This document shows positions 22,344-33,052 of a stretch of DNA of 64,000 nucleotides, one piece after another. Numbering within the stretch: the first letter of the stretch is position 1; each line of letters begins with the position of its first letter. A model generated the notes under the pieces. That model was not told the DNA's origin, did not search any database, and saw nothing but the letters and a program-made list of their open reading frames with translations. Origin of the DNA: Calendula officinalis. Taxonomy: Eukaryota; Streptophyta; Magnoliopsida; Asterales; Asteraceae. A program made the translations under genes and the position numbers. Location: NCBI GenBank assembly GCA_963853835.1, contig OY970824.1:45652227-45716226 (forward strand), written 5' to 3'.

Positions 22344-23313
22344 CAGGACGGAACTAGAACTTTTCAATAGTGGTAGCACAAAAAAAAAATTCGGATACCA
22401 AATAAAAGATAAAAAAAAGTTCTAAAATACGATTGGATCAAATATAAAAAAAATCTAAAAATATGATTGCATCAAATATAAAAAATATTCTAAACATACG
22501 ATTGCATCAAATATAGAAAAAAATAGTGTAAGATCTTGTAAATATATAAATATACGATTTTCATAAAATAAAAATACGATTCGAAGAACTGCTTTATGAA
22601 TTCCCCTTTTCAATTAATCCTATTGCATCTATAAATATATAAATATCTAATTATCCGATATAATCAATAGTTAATAGTATAACATAAAGCAATACATATA
22701 TTATATAAATATATGATTAATACATCACATCCTAAGCATGTGCTTTATGAATACACATCACACCAAGAATAATATTAAAATAGATTATAATTTATACATA
22801 CACAAAGTACATCACTCGACAGTACATCATTTGTACTTTTGTAGCATATATACCAATTGAGATAAATAAATATTATACAAATGAGAAAAACTTGTATGCA
22901 TTAGTCAAAGTACCTAGGACTCTAGGAGATAAAAAAAATATAAGAATTACAAAGTACCTAGGACTTTAGGAGATAAAAAAAACTTGTATAATAAATTATT
23001 ACATACAAAGTTTGAAGAACACAAAACTTTCTAAAAGCACGGAACTTTTGAAGAACACAGATTAGGCGGTCAGGCGGCCTATCAAGACTAGGAGGAAAAT
23101 ATTTATTTAATTAGGTTTAGGTTTTGAGTTGGGCTTTGTGTTGGACTATAACTAATATGTGGGTTTATATTTTAATATTGTTTTATGTTATTGGATAGTT
23201 TTTTAATCTGATAGTAGCAACATAATGCCAAAAAAATTAAAAAATTTGTGCTACCCAAAAAAATTTGAGTAGTAGCCCGTGCCACCGTGTGCTAATGCAC
23301 ACATCCGCCCGTG
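22344..23313. mobile_element. Non-autonomous hAT element (970 bp) inside the Mutator-like TIR
   Basis: Termini CAGGACGGAAC and inverted CACGGGCGGAT. Flanks TACCTAAG (22336-22343) and TCCCTAAG (23314-23321) match at 7 of 8 bases. The right Mutator-like TIR shows the uninterrupted site (TAGTCCCTAAGCG on the minus strand). Sub-terminal words GTAGCAC / GTGCTACC are also inverted. No transposase. Confidence 0.7.
22422..22525. repeat. Three ~34-bp tandem units
   Basis: Units begin CTAAAATACGATTG, CTAAAAATATGATTG and CTAAACATACGATTG at 22422, 22455 and 22490, each followed by a CATCAAATATA or GATCAAATATA segment; inside the nested hAT element. Confidence 0.7.
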
Positions 23314-23718
23314 TCCCTAAGCATAACGAATGTTAATAATGGTTGTTAAATCAGGTCATATGCAATGCACATAAGGGTATTTGTCATTTTATCATCTCCC
23401 TCTTCTATTAATTATTAAATTACTTTTTATTTTTATTAACCTTTTTATTTTTCTTGAATGCATCTCACCAAACATTACTACAACTCTCCAAACATAAACA
23501 GCTCACGCATCTCCAAACAAAACCCACTAGTTGGCAGCACCTTGATTCCATTTCGATTTATGTCTTGCATTTGCGATTTGCTCAACATCAAACCCTTTAT
23601 TTTCAAAAATCTCATCATCATGATTGAAATACAACCCTTCAATGGATTTACGAATTAAAGTGAAGTCACAAAGAATAAAGTCTAAAGTGAAATCACATAT
23701 TGAATCCGTAGATTTACC

Positions 23719-23875
23719 TATTAAACATTGTATATATCTTATAAATTAGAGATAAATCTCATTCAAATAGTGTATTATACTTAGAGATTATCTTTCCTAG
23801 TTAGTTAGCTTTTCCTAGTATATATATGATGTACATGTACTATTCCAAATCAATGAATCAGTTTGATTTCTAATA
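23719..23875 (+). repeat. C2 5' LTR (157 bp)
   Basis: TATTAAACATTG...TTTCTAATA. The termini TATTA/TAATA are inverted repeats but lack the usual TG...CA. Very short for a plant copia LTR. Confidence 0.85.
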
Positions 23876-23887
23876 TGGTATCTAATC
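23876..23887 (+). promoter_or_regulatory. C2 primer binding site
   Basis: TGGTATCTAATC abuts the LTR; its first seven bases match the initiator Met-tRNA complement. Confidence 0.7.
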
Positions 23888-23911
23888 AAAACACAATTCG
23901 GTATACCCATT

Positions 23912-26418
23912 AAATCTTTTCAATGTGACCTAGGGAAAGAATTTGACAACAACGAATTCCACAACTTCGCTAGTTCCGTCGGCCTTACCTTCCGTTTTTC
24001 TTGTCCCCAAACCTCCCCTCAAAACGGCAAGGCGGAACGCATGCTTCGCCGCCTAAACGAAATCGTTTTGGCACTTCTCTACCACGCCTCTCTTCCTCCC
24101 ACATTCTGGGTTAAAGCCTTACATACCACCACATATTTACACAACATTTTACCCACCAAAACTCTCCATAATAAATCACCTACCTATGCCCTTTGCCGTC
24201 GCGACCCATCCTTAGATCACCTATGTGTCTTCGGTTGTGCTTGCTACCCTAACCAATCCGCAAAACGACCCCACAAACTAGCCACCCGGTCCACCCTTTG
24301 CACCTTTCTCGGTTATCAACCCCAATCCCGAGGCTATCGGTGCCTCGACATGACCACCGGCAAAGTCCTCATCTCTAGACACGTCAACTTTGACGAAACT
24401 ATCTTTCCCTTTGCCAACACTTCTCCACGCAACCGGTCCGCCTACTCGTTCCTTGACACCTTCCCTCCACAACTCTACAATGACATCCACCCCAATTCCG
24501 CTTCACCACCTACTCCCCCGCCTCCAATCTCACTGCCTACACCAAACCACCCACCCCCGCCCCCTCCAACCCACCCCACACCTGCTAACCCGCTGCCACC
24601 ACCCAACCCCCCACCCCAGTCCAACACCACACCATATACTTCCACCCATACCCAACCTCCACCCGTCCAGCCCCCCACCTTTGTCCGTACAACCCCCCCT
24701 CCACCACCCTGCCCGTACACCACCCACCTCCCACACTCCCTCCGCCTGCCCAACAGTCCGTACCCACACCACCACAGTCCACCTCCACCCACCCCATGGA
24801 AACCCGATCCCAACATGGCATCCACAAAACCAAAATCATCTTTGACCTTCATGTATCCTCTAGTCCACCAACCTCCCCCATACCTAAATTCCCCCGCTAT
24901 GCCCTCCGGGATCCCAACTGGAATACGGCCATGAACGACGAATTTAGGGCACTACAAGACAACGGTACGTGGGAGTTAGTCCCGAGACCATCCGATGCAC
25001 CAATCATTCGGTGTATGTGGCTATTTAAACATAAATATAATTCGGATGGTACTCTACAACCCCACAAGGCACGACTTGTGGTAAATGGCAAAACTCAACA
25101 GGCTGGTATTGATTGCAATGAAACATTTAGTCTTGTGGTTAAACCTACTACTATTCGCACGGTTCTCAGTTTATCCACCACCCGCTCGTGGCCGATTCAC
25201 CAACTCGATGTTAAAAATGCCTTTCTACATGGCGATTTGACTGAGACCGTATTTATGCATCAACCACCGGGATTTGTTGATCCACAACATCCTCACCATG
25301 TCTGTCATTTACGGAAATCTTTATACGGCTTAAAACAGGCACCCCGTGCATGGTATCACAGGTTTGTTTCATTTTTACACACGAAGGGGCTCACTATCAG
25401 CAAATGTGACACCTCCCTATTTATATTAAACCATGGAAAAGACACGGCTTATTTTCTTTTATATGTGGACGACATCATTTTAACAGCATCAAACCAAAAA
25501 TTACTAACCACTATTATTCATACTTTGTCAAATGAGTTTGCCATGACAGATTTGGGACCACTACATCATTTCCTCGGCATCCATGTCACCCGAAACAAGC
25601 AAGGGCTGTTTTTAACCCAGTCACAATATGCCAAGGAAATATTATCTCGAGCCAAAATGACCTCGTGCAACCCTACAACGACACCCGTGGACACTACCGG
25701 TAAATTAAGTGCTACGCATGGCCCGCTGATGGACAATCCGCAACATTATCGCCAGCTAGCAGGGGCTTTACAATACTTGACCATTAGCCGTCCAAATATC
25801 GCGTATGCCGTTCAACAAATATGCTTATTCATGCATTCTCCACGCGAATCGCACTTTAATTTTCTTAAACAGGTACTACGTTACGTTAAAGGAACTATTG
25901 ATTTTGGTCTAAGTATATCATCCTCCAGTTCACATACCCTCACTGCATACTCAGATGCTGATTGGGCAGGATGCCCAGATTCCCGACGTTCCACTTCAAG
26001 GTACTGTGTTTATCTGGGAGACAATCTTATATCCTGGTCTTCTAAGCGCCAAGCCACCGTATCAAGATCAAGCGCAGAAGCCGAATATCGAGCTGTAGAC
26101 AATGTCGTAGCGGAAACTACATGGGTTCGCAACCTTCTGCTTGAATTACAAATTCCCATCAAACGATCTACGGTCATTTTTTGTGACAACGTGTCCGCTA
26201 TTTACCTCACGGGTAACCCTGTTCAGCATCAACGAACTAAACATGTCGAACTCGACATTCACTTTGTAAGGGAAAAGGTTCGACTTGGTCATATTCGAGT
26301 ACTTCACGTCCCATCAGCTCATCAATTTGCGGACATCTTCATCAAAGGCTTGCCTAAACCGTTATTTACTACATTTCGAGACAGCCTAAACGTCCGAAGA
26401 ATCTCCCGTTCCGACTGA
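23912..26418 (+). pseudogene. C2 pol remnant: integrase C-terminus, reverse transcriptase, RNase H
   Basis: Frame from about 23912 gives the second half of a copia integrase core: CDLGKEF contains the second catalytic Asp and PQNGKAER the Glu; the first Asp and the HHCC zinc-binding domain are lost. The Pro-rich linker (about 24480-24800) contains a frameshift, after which frame 1 carries a complete reverse transcriptase (WNTAMNDEF; LDVKNAFLHG; catalytic YVDD in LLYVDDIILTAS) and RNase H (YSDADWAGC; SRSSAEAEYRA; FCDN; NPVQHQRTKHVELDIHFVRE), ending with TGA at 26418, just before the polypurine tract. The RT and RNase H half has no stop codon for about 540 codons, so damage is limited to the deletion and the linker frameshift. 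It cannot make a functional polyprotein. Confidence 0.92.
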
Positions 26419-26425
26419 GGGGGTG
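26419..26425 (+). promoter_or_regulatory. C2 polypurine tract
   Basis: GGGGGTG directly between the pol stop codon and the 3' LTR. Confidence 0.7.
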
Positions 26426-26582
26426 TATTAAACATTGTATATATCTTATAAATTAGAGATAGATCTCATTCAAATATTGTATTATAGTTAGAGATTATCT
26501 TTCCTAGTTAGTTAGCTTTTCCTAGTATATATATGATGTACATGTATTATTCCAAATCAATGAATCAGTTTGATTTCTAATA
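26426..26582 (+). repeat. C2 3' LTR (157 bp)
   Basis: Same length as the 5' LTR with about five differences by eye, for example AGATAGATC against AGATAAATC. Confidence 0.88.
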
Positions 26583-26999
26583 TTACCGTTTACGAATAGA
26601 GAAGAAAACACCTGAGTAACACTTTAATGGCCAAATCGGGATCCGAAGGATAAAAGGACTCAAATCCGGGGACGGCCGCCGCACATGTCACCGGACCACC
26701 ACCATTCTATCCAGAAGGGTCACCGGATTTTGCAGTGTTTTTGCCGGACCATCGTGACCACCACAACTTGTGCGTTCTGCGGTTGACGGCGATAATTCAA
26801 TCTCACTTTTGCTTTGCCGGTGAAAATGAAGATTTAGGATCTTCCACATAAATTTGTATTCATATATCTGCTTTGTCAATATGATTCAACTAGATTCCGA
26901 TTTCTACATACCAGTTTGAATAATTTGTTGGGACGAATGTGTTGTTCTTGATTAATAATGAATTTAAAATTAAAAATAAGTATTTGTCAGGAGGAAGAA

Positions 27000-27194
27000 C
27001 TAGATGGGGGAGAAGAGGGTGAAAATACCAAATTACGCTCATGTGGAATGCACATGACAGGGTTTAACGGAGAAATTTAACGGTCGTGACGCTTAGGGAC
27101 TAAAAGCAAGACGAAGTCTCGAAATTAGTGACTATCCATGTAATTTCTTTCAAAACTTCTACCAAACCACGCGGACTATCCGTGTAATTTACTC
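27000..27194 (-). repeat. Mutator-like right TIR
   Basis: Inverse of 22224-22343 plus 23322-23405; ends in CGTGTAATTTACTC before the 9-bp TSD. Confidence 0.7.
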
Positions 27195-27203
27195 AATGTA
27201 ATA

Positions 27204-28192
27204 TGTACATTATAAATATATTAAATAATGTCATTAATTTAGTTCAACTGGTCGACCACCTTAACAATATTAATTATGATGATTTAAACTTATAACTTTC
27301 ATACTAAGACTATCCCCATTGAGAATTCATTTATGTACCACAACGTTTACTTCTTATACCACAGTGTATAAGTTTTACAGTTAACTGTACAAATATATTA
27401 AGCAACAATTGTGATAGATGTATTAAAAGTTGTGGTAGGAAAATCACCCCCATCCCCTTTAGCAACCGTTAAACCCAACTTTTCCATTAAAAAATAATTT
27501 ATCCCTCTTCTAACTACACAACCCAACCCAACTAAAATTTTCACACACGTTAACAACCCAACACAATCTAATTTTTTATTACATTAACAACCAATCAAAA
27601 AAATCTACTTTTTATATGGAGAAAAAAAAAAGTGAAATTTAGTGCCCCTATGCAACCCAACCGAGTTCTCTCCAGCAGCCCTGGTTTTCTTTAATAAGTG
27701 GCACTCATTAATTCTTTTCAATAAAATAATCAAGTGACCCAACCCCATCTAACCAATGGAATAGTCTAAATTGTTATAAGAGATGGACATGTGGAGTGCA
27801 AATGGATCTTAGATCTTACTTTAGTAACTTATATTTTTTAAGCATTGTAACAACATTTTACTTAGTAACTTTAGTTTAGTATTTTTAAGTTAGTATTTTT
27901 AACTTAGTATTATTAAGGATTGTAGCTATGTATTTTAATGAACTTTTTAAAAATGTAATTTGATGTTTAAGAATGAAATTTGAGTAACGTGAGGATTTTT
28001 AGGTAGTCTTAGAAACTTAAAATTGATGGAGTTGTCTTGCTTTGGCGGACACAATACAAAAAGCGAGTTGGAGGGAATCCAACGCAATTGTACTTTTAGA
28101 TTTGGCAAAAGGTGAAGTTGTATTTATTTATTTTTCATTTACTTCTTTAGGTTTTTAATTAATGCAATGTATGGTTTATGTGAGGGTAAAAT
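27204..28192. other. Intergenic, nothing recognised
   Basis: AT-rich. A short stretch at 27840-27915 repeats TTAGTATTTTTAA-like words. No domain-bearing frame. Confidence 0.4.
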
Positions 28193-28334
28193 TAAGAGGG
28201 CGTTTGGTTCAAAGTGGGTAATGGGAAAGAGAAAGATAATGAGAATACTAAGGAATACAATAGTCATTCCTTAGTATTACCTTAATCATTGATATTGTTT
28301 GGTTTCTCAAGTATTCCAATAATATATTATAATA

Positions 28335-28336
<2 letters not shown>

Positions 28337-28426
<90 letters not shown>
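28337..28426. repeat. (AT)n microsatellite
   Basis: About 45 AT units, ending just before the Stowaway TSD. Confidence 0.95.
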
Positions 28427-28433
<7 letters not shown>

Positions 28434-28435
28434 TA

Positions 28436-28745
28436 CTTCCTCCGATTCAAAATAAGTGATACACTTTCCATTTTAAGGTGATTCAAAATAAGTGATACAC
28501 TTTGAAAAGTTTCCTTATTTGGCAAAAAAATGGGACCCACACCCACTAACTATCTACTTTAATAAAGTGAAATGCCCCATTTACCCTTACTTTTTACTTT
28601 TAAACATCATTAACCTTACTTTATTCAAAAGGTGTGGGATCATTCCCTACTAACCATCCAATTAATCTAATTTAACCATAATTATAATCTTTCCCTCAAA
28701 AACCGTGAAACCCTAAGTGTATCACTTATTTTGAATCGGAGGAAG
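28436..28745. mobile_element. Stowaway-type MITE (310 bp)
   Basis: Termini CTTCCTCCGATTCAAAATAA on both ends as inverted repeats with TA duplicated outside (28434-28435 and 28746-28747), matching the CTCCCTCCGT-type Tc1/mariner Stowaway end. The TIR word ATTCAAAATAAGTGATACAC is repeated a second time near 28480. Confidence 0.85.
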
Positions 28746-28925
28746 TATAATATAATATAATATAATATAATATAATATAATATAATATAATATAATATAA
28801 TATAATATAATATAATATAATATAATATAATATAATATAATATAATATAATATAATATAATATAATATAATATAATATAATATAATATAATATAATATAA
28901 TATAATATAATATAATATAATATAA
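28746..28925. repeat. (TATAA)n minisatellite
   Basis: About 36 uninterrupted 5-bp units beginning exactly at the Stowaway right TSD. Confidence 0.95.
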
Positions 28926-29386
28926 TATATAAATAATATAATATATAATAATAATATACATAATATAATATATAATATAAATAAATAAATAAATAAATAT
29001 AAAAATATATTATTATATAATATAATAATATATTATTATATAATATAATAATATATTATTATTATATGTATAATATAATATATAATAATAATATGTATAA
29101 ATAAATATATAATAATAAAAAAATAATAATAATAACAACAATAACAATAATAATAATAATAATAATATAATAAATAATAATATAAATAAATATAATAATA
29201 ATAATAATAATATATTATTATATAATTTAATAATAATAATAATAATAAAAATAAAAATATATTATTATATAATAATATAATATTATATATAATATATTAT
29301 ACTTTAATATATCATATATAATAATAGTATATATAAATAAATAAATATATAATAATAGTATATATATATATATATATACAAATATA

Positions 29387-29445
<59 letters not shown>

Positions 29446-29605
29446 TATATGATAATAAAAATAATAATATATTATTATATAATATTATAATATTATATAT
29501 AATATATTATAATATAAATATATAAATATATAATAATTAATATATAATATAATATATAATAATAATATATTATTGTATAATATTATAATACTGTATATAA
29601 GGTAT
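28926..29605. repeat. Compound AT-only low-complexity block
   Basis: Mixed (AT)n, (TAA)n, (AAAT)n and TATTATA palindromes, almost no G or C for ~680 bp. Confidence 0.9.
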
Positions 29606-29826
29606 AATAATAAAAAGTAGTGGGGTTAGAGCATTATCTAATTCATTACCCTCAATTTGGTGGGTAATGAAGTATTACCTACTAGTGAGTAATCATTGAT
29701 TACCTTAAATCAAATCAAGCATCAATAATGGTAATCAATACCATTGCCCACCCCTCATTACCTCCAACCAAGCACACCCTAAGTGACTAATGTGTATTAG
29801 TTATTGATTGATAATTAATTGGTGAT

Positions 29827-30102
29827 TGTTAAAACCAATTAGCTCAACTCAACAAGGATCATAACAACCTTCTCATTAGATATAGAATAATGATACAAGA
29901 ACATAAGATAGAAGAGATACATGAGATAGATACAAAGGAAACAACTACATAACACTCCAAGTTATAGGGTAGAAATGAGTATGCTAATGGTCATACAATT
30001 TATGTACATAAATTGTACTTATGGTGGTATTAAATAGTAATCAACCACATATGAGTTACAACACTGAGTTACAACACTGAGTTACAACACTGAGTTACAA
30101 CA
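29827..30102 (-). repeat. C3 3' LTR (left border uncertain)
   Basis: Sense start TGTTGTAACTCAGTG at 30102 directly follows a polypurine tract. The left border at 29827 (TGTTAAAACC) is the best TG-type terminus but has no partner LTR to confirm it. Confidence 0.5.
30051..30102. repeat. Four tandem 13-bp units at the C3 LTR start
   Basis: TGAGTTACAACAC repeated, the last copy ending the LTR. Confidence 0.85.
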
Positions 30103-30112
30103 ATCCCCCTTG
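30103..30112 (-). promoter_or_regulatory. C3 polypurine tract
   Basis: Minus strand CAAGGGGGAT next to the LTR. Confidence 0.75.
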
Positions 30113-30149
30113 TACTTCTTAGTCTTGTATCTTCAAACAATTCATCAGA

Positions 30150-30480
30150 CTTCCGCCTCGTTAAAACCTTGTCGGAGAAAACCTATCGGGACAAAAACTC
30201 AGGACAAAGGACAAAAGAGTACGGTCTGGATGTATTAAGCGAGGAAAGGAACCATATATGGTGTGCCTCATTAAAACCTTGTTTAGAGAAAACTCAATGG
30301 GGGCAAAAACTCTAACGAAGGACAAAAGAGTACATAGTAAGTATTCAACTGGATACTCCCCCTGAATTCAACAATTCTTAGTGAGAATGGGGTATCGTTA
30401 ATGTCTCATTAAAAAAACTTTTTCAAGGTAAACCCAATGGGACAAAACCTTTGAACTAAAGGAAAAAAGAGTACACAAGC
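30150..30480 (-). repeat. Three diverged ~110-bp units in the C3 3' region
   Basis: Each unit has CTCATTAAAACCTTGT, GAGAAAACYCAATGGGACAAAAACT, and GGACAAAAGAGTACA-type segments and ends near a YCCCCCTG word. A similar motif set is common upstream of 3' LTRs in plant copia elements. Confidence 0.65.
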
Positions 30481-30507
30481 ATTCATCGGGATGCTCCCCC
30501 TCACATG

Positions 30508-30661
30508 CACTCAACATGGTGCAAAGCATACGGCAGGATGCAATCATTATTCTCACTCAACGGGGTGCAAAGCATACGTCAAGATGCAATCACTATACGC
30601 ACTCAACAGGGTGCAAGGCATACATCAGGATGCAATCAGTATTCGCACACAACAGGGTGCA
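30508..30661. repeat. 46-bp tandem repeat, 3.3 copies
   Basis: Units start with CACTCAACRGGGTGCAA at 30508, 30554, 30600 and (partial, CACACAACAGGG) 30646. Exact period 46, not a multiple of three. It overlaps the end of the RNase H remnant. Confidence 0.88.
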
Positions 30662-33052
30662 TGATAGATGTCATTTAGGTAGCTCAAATAGTTTCCTAAG
30701 TCCAATAGTTTTGACATGTTTTGGAAAGAATACTTCGACAGTGACTTGGTGAACAAGTATGCATGATTCTTATTTGATCCAATATGTTGCACTTCAATCA
30801 TTTGAAATGCTTTTTGTTCATGTGTAAAGAACAATTTCGGCGATATGTGTTTATTGTTATCCTGCTATGATATAAGCATGTTTCGATTGATAACAACGGT
30901 GTTATCTTCATATATGACAACTGGTTAATTGGGATCATAAATTAAATCACATTTACATCGAATATGGACACTCACATCTCAAAGCCATACACACTCTCTA
31001 ATCGCCTCAACGAGCGCGAGTACGTAGTTCAGAGTGATTTTTTGAAGTATCAACTAGAGTCCATTTACAAGACCTCTAGGATATCGTTGTATCAATCACA
31101 TTTGATCCACTCGATGACGCGTAGGCATATAATAAGCCCATATCCGTACTACTTTTAAAGTAACGGAAGATGTCTTTAATACCATCTCAATGGTGGCGTG
31201 TTGGCGCATTGCTATGCCTAGTCATGTGTATCACAACAAATAAGATGTCCAGTCTCGTACATTGGGTGAAGTACCATATTGCGCTTATGGCACCGAGATA
31301 TGAACACTCATGGCTCAATATCTTTTCATCATCCTCATTTAGATGGAATGAGTCCCTTTTAAAGTGTAAGGAATGAATGACCATGGGAGTAGATTGCGGT
31401 TTTGCGTCATGGTAACTAAAGCGTCTTAACACCTTTTAGGTGTAATTCTCTCGATATATTAAAAACCTCATCTTTACGGTGCTCGGTTTGCATGTCGATC
31501 CAATGACATGTTTTCCCAAGATCTTTCATCTCGAAATCCTTCTTCAGGATTTCAGCAGTTTCAACCAACTCTTTCGAGGATCCTATGAGATTCAAATCGT
31601 CTACATAGACTGCGATAATAACATATCCTGAAGTGGATATGTTTATAAACACGCATGGGCATATCTCAATATTCAAATATCCAGTCTGATCAAGTACTCA
31701 CTTAGACGGTTATACCACATCCGTCTGGATTTTAATCCAAAAAGTGATCATCTCAGTCGTATCGAGGACATGTTCCGTGGTCTGGAACTACTTGATCCAG
31801 GCAACTTGAGTCCATCGGGGACTTTCATATGTATCTCTTTGTTAAGATCCCCATAGAGATAGGTTGTGACCACATCCATAAGTTGCATATTCAGTTTTTC
31901 GGAAACTACTAAACTGATTAAGTAGTGGAACATTATAACGTTCATTAGGGGAGAATACATCTCCTCGTAATCAATACCAGGGCATTTGAGAGAAGCCTAA
32001 TGCCACGAGGCGAGCTTTGTATCTTACAATCTCATTATTCTCATTACGCTTCCTTACGAATACCGTTTATAACCAATTGGTTTAACATTACGTGGTGTTG
32101 GAGCAACCGATCCAAACACTCTTCTTCTCGGTAAGGAATCCAAAGTTTCCTGGATTGTGTATTTCCATAAAGACCATTCCATTGTACTCAACAATAGTAC
32201 TTGGTTCCATGTCATCATTGTTCATAATGTTAGTGGCCACTGCGTATATGAACAAATCATCGATGACAGTCTCGTTTTGCTTCAAAATATTGTCTAAGCT
32301 AGCATACTCGAAAGATAATTTGAGATTATCGGGGTGATGAGAAATTGGTGTTTCATCATTAACACGCTTCTCCAATACACTCCCGTGATCCTTAATGATC
32401 TCGTGTGGCAAAACGTATACAACAGAATTTCTCCTCCTTTGAGGCAGAACATCATTGGAACCGAACCGGTCTTCCTCTTTTCTTGGGAATAGCGGCGGAC
32501 TGGACAACCAATGGTAGCGTCCTTTTCACGGTGGGTTCGACCTATGCAACATGTTCAAACGGAACATGACGACTCACAGGGACGTCTATCCTTGCAGGCA
32601 CATATGCAGCAGGTATATTTGATCTCGTGACATTTGTTAAGTCATTAAATGTGTCTGGTAGTTGATTAGCAACATTTTGTATACTTAGAACTTTTTGCAC
32701 ATCCTTATGACTATGTGCAATCGGGGGATCCATATGAGACAAATTGGGTACATGCCACGTTCTTTCACGTCGTTGCTTATCAGCGTTAACGTGCAAATCT
32801 CCCCCCAACGACGGGAAGATTGTCTCATCAATGTCACAATTCGCATGTATAACATTAAAGAGATCGCCTGTCAAGGGCTCTAAATAGAGTATGATGGATG
32901 GAGATTAATAATCAACATATATTCCCCGTCGTTTCTGAGGTCCAAATTTCGAACGCTTTGGAAGTTCAATTGGATCATTGACCAAGCACCCAAACATGCG
33001 TAAATAAGAGACGTCGGGCTCGTATCCAGTTACCAACTGGTACGCAGGAAAT
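30662..33052 (-). pseudogene. C3 pol remnant: integrase C-terminus, RT, RNase H
   Basis: Minus-strand pieces in several frames. Integrase C-terminus at 33050-32890 (TGYEPDVSYLRMFGC). Linker 32874-32088 with a Pro/Asp-rich stretch. RT pieces at 31960-31748 (VVTTYLYGDLNKEIHMKVPDG) and 31676-31416, which keeps the catalytic YVDD in IIAVYVDDLNLIGSS. RNase-H-linked region 31432-31187 (GAISAIWYFTQCTRLDILFV) and the C-terminal tail near 30834-30700 (QHIGSNKNHAYLFTKSL). Large gaps and multiple frameshifts separate them, so it is a dead copy. The reading frame resumes across the G1 insertion at 58793. Confidence 0.82.

Larger units (their letters stand above)
23719..26582 (+). mobile_element. C2: short-LTR copia element with internal deletion
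   Basis: LTRs of 157 bp at each end, TSD TTACC (23714-23718 and 26583-26587), Met-tRNA-like primer site at 23876, polypurine tract at 26419-26423. Everything from gag through the N-terminal half of integrase is missing: the primer site is followed within ~40 bp by the middle of the integrase core. Total 2864 bp against about 4.5-5 kb for a full copia. Confidence 0.88.
22224..27194. mobile_element. Mutator-like element with 9-bp TSD, carrying hAT and copia insertions
   Basis: The flanks AATGTAATA (22215-22223 and 27195-27203) form a perfect 9-bp duplication, the Mutator length. Both ends begin GAGTAAATTAYAYGGATRGTCC and remain alignable for about 200 bp as inverted repeats (roughly 75% identity by eye). 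The word AAATTACACGGATAGTC recurs inside the TIR. Subtracting the nested hAT (22344-23313) and C2 (23719-26582) leaves about 1.1 kb, too short for a transposase, so it is non-autonomous. The unique interior (about 23405-23713 and 26588-27000) includes a GC-richer piece at 26660-26800 unlike the surroundings, which could be captured host DNA. Confidence 0.75.
28196..29779. mobile_element. PIF/Harbinger-like non-autonomous element filled with AT microsatellites
   Basis: Left end GAGGGCGTTTGGTT and inverted right end GGGTGTGCTTGGTT (10 of 14 matches) with TSD TAA (28193-28195 and 29780-29782). Sub-terminal GTGGGTAATG / GGTAATGAGGGG words are also inverted. Nearly all of the inside is expanded AT repeat plus one Stowaway MITE. 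Confidence 0.45.

Noticed and set aside
24041..24934. Proline-rich open frame of 297 codons as an extensin-like gene
   Set aside because: Its first 130 residues are copia integrase and the Pro-rich part is the linker read past a frameshift; antisense Gly-rich frames (24475-24852) are its shadow.
28722..28961. 79-codon Ile/Tyr repeat protein
   Set aside because: Pure translation of the TATAA minisatellite.
32088..32883. Regulatory-like charged protein on the minus strand
   Set aside because: Position and composition fit the variable linker between copia integrase and RT of C3.
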